A stretch of DNA of 17,500 bases, taken from positions 7,515,042 to 7,532,541 of the forward strand of contig CM018888.1 of NCBI GenBank assembly GCA_009663005.1, in the 5' to 3' direction. Made by a program: the position numbers and the translations under genes. The notes below the pieces were generated by a model that did no database searches, was not told the DNA's origin, and saw only the letters and a list, made by a program, of their open reading frames with translations. How positions within the stretch are numbered: position 1 is the stretch's first letter; each line of letters starts with the position of its first letter. This DNA is from Actinidia chinensis. Lineage: Eukaryota > Streptophyta > Magnoliopsida > Ericales > Actinidiaceae. Below are positions 8,691-15,794 of the stretch, in pieces.

Positions 8691-10965
8691 TTTTTTGCTT
8701 AGTCCCTAGCAAAAAACAAAATCAAAAAGATAATCTCTCATTTCGTAAGCGTCCAGAGTCTCGAATGCAATTTAGCTTATGCATCAAGCCTTTAAAAACG
8801 CTAGGTTCCCTCGTGGAAGAGTGTGTCTTGTGAGGTCTTCTTGTGGATGTACCCACAAAATCACATAAGCAATGTATCAAAAAATAATTTAAACAGTTTT
8901 CAACAAAAATACCAATGAAAAAAAAAACAGGCAATTCAAATCAAACCCCATCATGCTAAGCTAATCTACCAAACTGTCAAGTGCAATATAAGCGCGAGAT
9001 TCAGGTGTGGAAGTGGTTAGAGTCGTATCCCCACCTTCAGCCATACGCATCAAACAAAAAACCTTCAGTCTCGATTCAAAACTCACAAGTCAGTACATCT
9101 CACCAATAGAACGCACCAGTTCCTTTCAAGGAATTGCTCGTTGTAGAGTAAGTGTAAAGAATTTACTAGAGTACTCCCCCTTTCACAACCCGCACAGATA
9201 TACAGTGTATCGCTTGGTAATTTCCTGAACGACTTTTCACGTTATGCACCAGTTGTGCCTTTGACTTGATGGCTTCCCCGCCAATAATTTCGAATTAGCA
9301 ATTACGGAGATTTAAGGCCATATGAGTGAAAGAATAGGTCCAGAAAGTAGAGAGAACAAGCGGTAATAGATTCAATGTGCATTTGCAACTACACATACCA
9401 ACGTAATAAGCATTAAACTTCAAAGCTCTCTTTTTTCACAACTTTTCAAAGTTGGAATTCGGTTTTTTAAATTTTTTTTCTTCTTCTTTTTGTCTCAACT
9501 TCTGAAAATTACCTCCAAACAATGGCTTTTGAGGATCTTTTGTATATTACAATTATCGAAAAGAATAACAGAAAGGAAGATATATATGAATGGGCCTCCT
9601 CAATGTAACAAAATCGGATATGCGTGGTAAAGCATGTAAAGATGTCAAAAACTTTTAACTCATCCACTAAAATGTAAAACACATCAAAATATTGAAAGTA
9701 TTTCAAACAATGAAGTTCGTAAATTTCTTGAGAAGGTAAAATCGCTCACAAAAACGAATTTATGGCTTAAAGCCCAAGGTATAAATCTACCACTTTCTGG
9801 ATGCAGGGTCATTGTGGATTATACAATTTCACTTTGAAAAACACGACTCGGTGCAGGGTATGTGATCCTCTCGCTCTCTTATATAGCACAAAACAGAAAG
9901 TATCAAGCATTTGCAAGACCGAATTGGCTTGATAATACGACTTTTAAAAGATCATATTATGCAAAAGTCACTAGTTGTTTCAACTACCTTTGGAAACACA
10001 ACATTATGTTCAGTTAGGGTCCACAAACTAAAATTCTCAACACATTCCACAATTACGAAAGATTAAGAGTATAAATATGGAGTGCGGAAAAGTTGCCCAT
10101 AAAATTGAGGAACCAGGAAAACCAAACCTATTTCGGATGTCATGGAATGAAAAATAAACTGACTATCAACATCCAAAACATGTTAACAATATATTTTTTT
10201 CAAAATTTTTTAATTTTTTTTAATTTTTTCCATTTTTTTTAATGAAAAAAATTAAACTATCCTAAAAACTAAATTATCCTAAAAAACTACGAAGTACTCC
10301 CCCCAAACTAGAGATGAGTATTCTACGAAAGCGAAAAAAATAAATTTAATTTAAAAAAATAAAACATCAAACAGAAAATAACAATAAAATAACTCGAAGG
10401 AAAAAACAAAAATAAAAGGTCCGAAAGACAACACACTCTCCCCCCAACAGAGTTGTGAAACTGATGAACAAAAAATCCCAACTTGATCCTTTAACAAAAA
10501 TATATACGACCATTCCAGATGATCAAAATACTTTGAATCTTTTATTTTGGACGCTTGAACATTGTGTTGCTACACAAGCCCATCTTTAAACAATGGAATT
10601 TGAGATTCTTGGACTAATGCAATGAGATAAGGATCTACAACTCCATTAAAGTTGTCAACACTCAAGTAAAAGAAAATCTATGAAACCTAATCAATGGAGA
10701 CTTAGTTGCACAATCAAGGCAAAATACGCAAATTGTCCTCCCATTTTTCGAGTAAATTCTTTAGGTGGTGTGACTAAATCTTGTGCAAGGGTTTCGTGGT
10801 CCTCGCTGTGATTCTAACCTCAAAAAATAGACCGGGTTCACTAGGCGCCATTACACACCTCACCATTATCTTCTTTATAAACACTCTCACCTCCCTCTTT
10901 TCCTATCAATCTCGATATCTAAATCCCTAGGGACTCATCATAACCAGATTTACCTTTTTGGTGCA
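8691..10965 (-). other. Noncoding internal region of the Athila-like element
   Basis: No recognisable pol or env-like product is present. Short open frames on both strands are below 75 residues and show no motif. Several landmarks read on the minus strand: polypurine-like GTTGGGGGGAG near 10437-10447, GTTTGGGGGGAGTAC near 10297-10311, and AAGGGGGAGTAC near 9172-9183. There is a long A/T stretch around 10190-10260. This resembles the long 3' noncoding part of Athila-group elements after loss of pol. Confidence 0.55.
8692..8715 (-). other. Hairpin just upstream of the polypurine tract
   Basis: TTTTTGCT and AGCAAAAA form a perfect 8-bp stem around an 8-base loop, ending two bases from the polypurine tract. 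On the minus strand it reads AGCTAGGGACTAAGC-like sequence with A/T wings. See the matching finding. Confidence 0.6.
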
Positions 10966-11560
10966 ATTAATTTTATGATTTCCTTCAACTTGTTCTTCAA
11001 TGCAATTCGCAGGCTAGGATTTTGTAGGATGGTGGAGAATCGCTCTTGAGTTGTTGTGCAATATTAAAATTCTAAGTAAAGAAATTCATCTGTCCCAATT
11101 GTTGCTCAATATTTGTGACCTTAGTGCGCAACTCATTATCCTTATTCCTCCAATGTGGAGGTGGTTGGTATGTGTAGGTTATTATATTTTTGCACAAACT
11201 CTAAAAACTCATAAGCCTTAGGAATTCGTCAAAATATGGCAATAACTAGAACATATGGGACATGGCGCATTGTATACAAATTCCTGAGTCCTTGAGTAGA
11301 TTGACATCGTTTTGAAATAATTCTGGAACTCATGAGCCTGAGGACATTCAGTCACAAGGTGCCTATGACTGCATATAAAGACATGGCTCATTGTATAGTA
11401 TCTTGAGATCTTTGGGTGACCTTCATATATTTTCGAATATAAAAACTCGGGAAACTCATGAGCCCTCGGACATTCAGTCACGGTGTGGCTATGCTTAAAC
11501 ATTAAAGGACATGGTCATAGTACACAATTCCTCAAACCAAGGGGGGGGGGTGGAGGTGAA
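10966..11560 (-). pseudogene. gag: Athila-like gag remnant with three zinc-knuckle copies
   Basis: On the minus strand a zinc-knuckle motif appears three times, at about 11468-11510, 11342-11385 and 11221-11263. Two copies read HTVTECPRAHEF and HLVTECPQAHEF; the third reads CPICSSYCHILTNS, with the last Cys replaced by Ser. The spacing is 121-126 bp, close to 42 codons. It is followed by PPPHWRNKDNELRTKV and NIEQQLGQM (about 11165-11085), like the Pro-rich and coiled-coil part of Athila Gag. Gag normally packages element RNA; zinc knuckles bind it. The N-terminal capsid part is absent, and stops and one-base indels break the frame. The three copies arose by tandem duplication within the coding region. 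Confidence 0.65.
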
Positions 11561-11782
11561 TACGTGGAAGAGTTATGAACCCCCATCGTAGTTAGGCTTG
11601 TGCTACTTCAAAATTACTTCAAAAGGCATCCTCAATTTTTTTTTTAAACGAAAAATAAAAAAATAAATGGAACGAAGTACCCATGGCATTAAGCCGAAGA
11701 TTCGTCTGTGGGGGTAGATGATGGAAATTTCAATTCACCAATTGCTCGCACCAAAGTTTCTAGTGGCTCGCTGTGCCTTTGG
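11561..11782. other. Leader region between primer-binding site and gag remnant
   Basis: Short untranslated leader of the Athila-like element (minus strand), with A/T-rich runs at about 11637-11665. No open frame is recognised. A 10-G run lies just inside the gag end at 11541-11550. Confidence 0.45.
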
Positions 11783-11798
11783 CCCGGCAACGGCGCCA
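11783..11798 (-). other. Primer-binding site complementary to tRNA-Asp
   Basis: The plus strand reads CCCGGCAACGGCGCCA, identical over 16 bases to the 3' end of plant tRNA-Asp(GUC) with CCA. Minus-strand TGGCGCCGTTGCCGGG is therefore the primer-binding site. This primer is typical of Athila-group elements. Eight bases separate it from the LTR edge at 11807. Confidence 0.92.
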
Positions 11799-11806
11799 AA
11801 AACTTT

Positions 11807-13308
11807 TAATTCGCTTCCAGAAGGAATTCTTTACCGCAAGTGTACGGGTCGCGAAGTAGTAATAAACCGATAATCCGGTATCGTTTCTCTCCCAAGGGAC
11901 TTAGCTAAATATAAGCTGTAGCACTCCACCTCACACTTTCTAACTCGGATCAACTAAAAATTATATGAATTGAACTTAAAATAAAAGAAAAAAATAAAAA
12001 TTCTTGGGTTCTGGGTTGATGATTTTAAAATAAATCTAAATAAGAAAGTAAAAAGTTAATTTAAATTAATAAAAACCACCGAAATCAATTGATCAATCAA
12101 TTAGGTTTCTCGAAATTCAATGGAGGCTTTTATAACTCACATCCGTCGACCATCGTGGGGGGTCTCGGCTTCGGCAGGATTTTAGCTTTTACAAAATAAT
12201 TGTTCTTTCAATCTTCAATTGTGCAAACAAATAGTAATGAACCCACTCACGCCATAAACTACAAGGCAGCGTATATAACTGAGCCAGCAATTCATTTATA
12301 AAGTTACTTAGAATTAAAATTGATGTTATATCAAGGCCGTGCATCATCATTCGACATCACAAAGATGTTTCGAACATAATGGACTCCCAAGTTTTCGAAA
12401 GAAAAATTGGGTGTTTTCATCATGGTAGTGCAATGCATCGATCCGAATAAACAAGAATGGTTTATCCGAACATAATAGGTTCTTCGTTCCCAATTTCGAA
12501 AGTATCGAAAACGAAAAAAGAAGCGAGGAGAAAAAATCAAGAAAATGAGAAAGAAATCGGTGATATTAAATACCTCATTGTTTCATCCCGATCCCCAATC
12601 AACCTTACACAATCAATTCCAGTTGAAAAAAAAAATAGCCAAAAAATGACTAATAAAAAGCATGTAAATACAAATTTAAAAGGGACATTACGGTATGAAA
12701 AATTTGCCTTGAATTGATAAATAATTAAAACTTTTACGAAAATATAAATAAATCCTAAGAATATATGAAACCTAAACTAAAAGGCTGAAAGAAACCCTAA
12801 TCTAAAGCATAACTAAGCATATTTCGGCATAAAGAGAGAAGGAAGTATTTATAGGGCAATACAATTAGAATTCCTAATGGAGAGGAAACTTCAAAACTCT
12901 TAAATCTGTCATGTATGTTGTACCTTATTTGAACCCACTTTTGAGATCGCATAAGCCAATTCTATGTGATTAGAGGGACACAATTGTATCCCTTTAAATT
13001 CTTCTTTCCAACGCTGTCAAAATCAGCTCAATCGGAACATCGGAGTATGTAAGTAAAAAGTTATGACCAAATTACCGAGATGAATCTGAATTTTCTACTT
13101 TCAGCTTCGCACTTTTCGAACTGTAGCACGGGAGTTTGAACTCTTAAGGGATGTTTTGACCACTTTTGCCTTTTCTCATAATTAACCTGCAATGAAAATA
13201 AACACGACTCTAAGATACGAAACATGATAAAAATACATAATTAAACTAAATTAGGACCAACTTAGGTCGGTTAAATGGCGTTTGGACTACAATTATGTAG
13301 TCCAATCA
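11807..13308 (-). repeat. 5' LTR of the Athila-like element
   Basis: The 1502-bp partner of the 5774-8677 LTR, without the inserted inverted-repeat element. It begins TAATTCGCTTCC next to the primer-binding site and ends TAGTCCAATCA next to the GTCAC duplication. On the minus strand it starts TGATTGG and ends GCGAATTA. A block with CGCAAGTGTACGGGTCGCGA lies in the U5 part. It carries a good minus-strand TATA box. Confidence 0.88.
12845..12855 (-). promoter_or_regulatory. TATA box of the Athila-like 5' LTR
   Basis: Minus-strand CCTATAAATAC at this point matches the plant TATA consensus and lies mid-LTR, as expected at the U3/R border. The equivalent site in the other LTR lacks the key bases. 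The start site is inferred to be about 30 bases downstream. Confidence 0.6.
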
Positions 13309-13313
13309 GTCAC
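13309..13313 (+). repeat. Target-site duplication GTCAC, right copy
   Basis: Identical to 5769-5773 and directly after the right LTR end; marks the insertion of the Athila-like element into the Tat-1 3' LTR. Confidence 0.85.
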
Positions 13314-13379
13314 TGACTGCATTCGCATTCATTATCGCAGGACCACCACAGGTGTTTATCCTCAATTTCCTTTATTTCA
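13314..13379 (+). repeat. 3' LTR of Tat-1, right part (U5 end)
   Basis: Continues the LTR interrupted at 5773. CACCACAGGTGTTTATC and TCAATTTCCTTTATTTCA match the end of the second Tat LTR (CACCACTCTGATATGTG, TCAATTTCCTTTGATCTCA at 13904-13943). The end at 13379 is inferred from that match and from the terminal CA. Confidence 0.6.
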
Positions 13380-13384
13380 CTTTC

Positions 13385-13943
13385 TAAACTCACAACCCAC
13401 ACCAACATTGGATTGTGGCTTTGTAGGGAATTCGGTCATCCGTCTTAGAATGGTAGCTCGGGCAGCGAGCTCATCCCAGTAGAGTTGCTTAGCCAAATTG
13501 AGGGGCGAAGAGTAGTGTACACCTAAAGCTTTGTTTGCTACCGGAACACTTAAGATTAGTTTCCAATGACGTGATAGACTAGCTACCAACCATCTTCTAA
13601 GAGCATAATTGGGTCAACTGCTTATTCACTAACACAACAATTTGTGCATCCTCACACGCGCCAAGTTGTACTATAAAAGGAGGCAAACACTCACTTTTAT
13701 GGGTAATCCTCTTTTACCCTCTCTTTTACTTTCTCTCTAACTTCAGTGCAAAAAGACTTTCCCTTCCTCTCATGTTTTTGTTTTCTTCAGTAATTGACTT
13801 AACCGTCAAAGAGCTAATTCAGAGTAGTTTGAGCGATCCTTCTCACGTTAGTTGTCTTTCAGGCTTAGCCAAGCAGTGTCCTACACCATTAGGTACTACT
13901 TGTCACCACCACTCTGATATGTGTTCAATTTCCTTTGATCTCA
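13385..13943 (+). repeat. LTR of a second Tat-type element (5' end truncated or diverged)
   Basis: From about 13440 the sequence aligns by eye with Tat-1 LTR positions from about 5290, sharing AGCTCGG, TTCTAAGAGCAT, the TATA region and the AACCGTC block. It ends TCTCA at 13943 just before a primer-site-like sequence. The 5' edge is not clear; perhaps 180 bp are missing compared with Tat-1. Open frames in this stretch have no recognisable product. Confidence 0.55.
13671..13680 (+). promoter_or_regulatory. TATA box of the second Tat LTR
   Basis: CTATAAAAGG followed by a pyrimidine-rich stretch (CTCTTTTACCCTCTC, TTTCTCTCTAACTTC) where transcription would begin. This is the best-preserved promoter in the window on the plus strand, but the element behind it is broken. 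Confidence 0.6.
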
Positions 13944-13946
13944 TAA

Positions 13947-13966
13947 TTGGCGTTGTCTATGGAAAA
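13947..13966 (+). other. Primer-binding-site-like sequence of the second Tat element
   Basis: TTGGCGTTGTCTATGGAAAA, four bases after the LTR end, resembles the TTGGCGCCGTCTGTGGGAA-type sequence commonly found after Tat 5' LTRs, with C-to-T and G-to-A changes. I do not assign the tRNA. Confidence 0.6.
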
Positions 13967-14592
13967 TCGACTCTAGACACTACAAGTATGTTTCTGATGG
14001 CATCAAAAAGTTACAACGGCAATCGAGGTAGCCGAGAAGACTAAGGGGAGTTCCCTCTATTTTTGAGAATACCAGCAGAGAAGTGAATGGCGCTACTGGA
14101 TGATGATCAAGGGGAAGCCTTGGGCCCTTCTATGCAAAGGCCAAGTCGGCCACACCCTATTGTCAGTGAAGACTATCGAGATGAGGCCATGAAATGCATG
14201 GTAGTAGAAATGGAAGGGATGAGGCAAATTCTTATTGTCAACAACTTGAAGATGCCTACCAATAAGGTAGGTGAATTGTCGTCCTGAGGTGTGGGCCGTT
14301 GAGCAAGATGCCATACCTCATGGCGACTCTAAGGAAAAGTGGGGCTATGTCGCATTATGACGAGGCAGAGAGTCATGGTGACAGTCGAACTATGGCTTCG
14401 GGCAAGCAAAAGAATGCACTAAGTCGATGGGGGGGATGGGGTGGGGGGATGGATTTCGTTCGGTTGGGTGGACAACTTTCGCCATTCGCTAAATGCCAAA
14501 CATGGTAGGGAAAAGACGAAGGGAAGAAGGAGAAGGAGAGTTACAAATCAAGCTGGCAACAAAGGCAGTTGTTGTAGTGAAGTTGGTTCCAT

Positions 14593-14768
14593 CCGCGAAA
14601 TCGGTAGAAAGGATATTGAGATCAATCACATGGAGTAGTTACTCCCGAGGTACCAAACCCCATTCATATTTGAGATTTCAGCCGCGAGATCAGTGGCAAG
14701 GATACCGATATCAATCCACGTGGAGTAGTTACTCCTGAGGTACCAAACCCTGTTCATACTTGAGATAG
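14593..14768 (+). repeat. 89-bp tandem duplication in gag
   Basis: Two copies starting at CCGCGAAATC (14593) and CCGCGAGATC (14682), both containing GGAGTAGTTACTCC and GAGGTACCAAACCC. 89 is not a multiple of three, so the duplication shifts the reading frame. Each copy contains the palindrome GGAGTAGTTACTCC (one mismatch pair at its centre). Confidence 0.85.
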
Positions 14769-14894
14769 TGGGGGTTGAACCTTCAGAGAAATTCAAGTCA
14801 CCCAATTTCACAATGTATGACGGAAAGTCAGAACCGAGGTCTCACATAAGCCATTACAAACAAATGATGTCATCACAAGTGTACAATATGCGGG

Positions 14895-14912
14895 TTTTTT
14901 TTTTTTTTTTTT
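14895..14912 (+). repeat. 18-T homopolymer inserted in gag
   Basis: A run of 18 T, followed by CTTTTCTT, lies between two consecutive pieces of the Gag capsid region. It has the look of slippage growth or of an oligo(A) tail inserted on the minus strand. Confidence 0.8.
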
Positions 14913-14989
14913 CTTTTCTTAAGGGTATTCCCTTAGCTGGGCAACCAAGCTAAAGTTGTGCGAGATTTCTTGTAAAGCAATATCTATCA

Positions 14990-15405
14990 TGAATTTATTA
15001 AATTAAAAGCGAAAGCCCAAAAACATATCATCCATCCATAGCAATCAGATTCCGATTATGAGTAATCATAAACACCAAAACTATAGAAACGATATGAAAA
15101 ATCTTCATCTAGTCTATCTAATACCTTAATCCACACAATACATGGAAATATCACAGACTCTTTTGTTGGATTAGAGACCCTTTTTCTCCCTATGAATTTT
15201 TTTTTACGTACATCTTCTGAAGACTTCTTTTTCCATCAAAAGTAAAAGAGTTATATAACTGATGGGCAACTATATCTTTAACATGTCCCACTATCCCACT
15301 ATCTAAGGGAAAATAACTGCATAGGGAGTTATTTTTTTAAAAGATAACGGGCCACAAATTATTATTTTATTTTTTAAATAAATAAAAAATAAAGCGTAAC
15401 TAACA
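14990..15405 (-). repeat. 3' LTR of the copia element
   Basis: On the minus strand it begins TGTTAGTTACGC directly after AAGTGGAAAA (polypurine tract) and ends AATAAATTCA where gag similarity stops, giving 416 bp, an ordinary copia LTR size. An AT-rich U3 contains GTGGCCCGTTATCTTTT and TTATATAACTC (possible TATA). The start is well supported by the polypurine context; the end is inferred from terminal CA and the gag junction. Confidence 0.65.
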
Positions 15406-15794
15406 TTTTCCACTTAGCCTATTAAACACTTAATATGTACCAATTCAGTATTGATACATTATCCAAAATTTGTTCATAGATAATAAATCTATATCCCAAA
15501 ACAAAGAGGGTAAATTGCATTTAGATTATGAAGTAAGTTCTTTAGAGCAAGTTTACCTTCCCAAGTTACAATGCACTTCTCTTTTGAATGAGAAACATAT
15601 GTGGTAGATTATCTTTATCAATGAACTCGAAACGCTCATACGGCTCACAAATGAAATCAAATATGCCACTTCCTTCTATAAACTTTCACGTATACAAATA
15701 AATAAGAGAAGACAAATATGAATCAGTGGAGTCTTTCAAATCGATCAAATGCGATACAAAAATAAAAAGGTATCTCCAATACATATAAACTACA
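15406..15794 (-). other. Long 3' UTR and polypurine tract of the copia element
   Basis: About 390 bases separate the pol stop (15795-15797) from the LTR. The minus strand contains CATTTGTGAGCCGTATGAGC, CTACCACATATGTTTCT and AAATGCAATTTACCCT, which I recognise as recurring in the 3' region of plant copia elements of this type. It ends in the tract AAGTGGAAAA next to the LTR. No protein frame runs through it. Confidence 0.55.

Larger units (their letters stand above)
5774..13308 (-). mobile_element. Nested Athila-like LTR retrotransposon, non-autonomous, minus strand
   Basis: The element has two LTRs of about 1.5 kb (5774-8677 with an insertion, and 11807-13308), a tRNA-Asp primer-binding site next to the right LTR, a polypurine tract next to the left LTR, and a 5-bp duplication GTCAC outside. 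Its orientation is minus, so the right LTR is the 5' LTR. The internal region is only about 3.1 kb. It contains a gag remnant with zinc-knuckle and PPPHWRN-type motifs but no recognisable protease, reverse transcriptase or integrase. It is therefore a large-retrotransposon-derivative-like or deleted Athila copy that would have needed proteins in trans. It sits inside the Tat-1 3' LTR and so is younger than that element. Confidence 0.85.
14087..14989 (+). pseudogene. gag: Tat-type gag remnant, interrupted by a copia element
   Basis: A possible start at 14087 gives MALLDDDQGEALGP and EDYRDEAMKCMVVEMEGMRQ, an N-terminal Gag-like acidic/coiled region, ending at a stop at 14285. A second block at 14768-14890 reads EKFKSPNFTMYDGKSEP and SHISHYKQMM, the hallmark start of the plant retrotransposon Gag capsid domain. 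After a poly-T run the next piece, VFPLAGQPS (14927-14953), matches the following part of that domain with small indels. The frame is broken by stops, an 89-bp tandem duplication and the poly-T. Gag then stops near 14989, where a minus-strand copia LTR begins. Gag would form the particle; this copy cannot. Confidence 0.75.

Noticed and set aside
9007..9228. 73-residue plus-strand frame
   Set aside because: No motif, opposite to element direction, and codon content looks random.
11783..11798. tRNA-Asp gene fragment
   Set aside because: Only the 3' terminal 16 bases including CCA are present, at an LTR edge; it is the primer-binding site.
12457..12717. 86-residue plus-strand frame
   Set aside because: Lies wholly in a noncoding LTR; the equivalent part of the other LTR does not keep the frame.
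13282..13589. Short frames on both strands across the Tat LTR junction
   Set aside because: They cross the boundary between the Athila-like LTR end, the target duplication and Tat LTR sequence, so they cannot be one ancestral gene.
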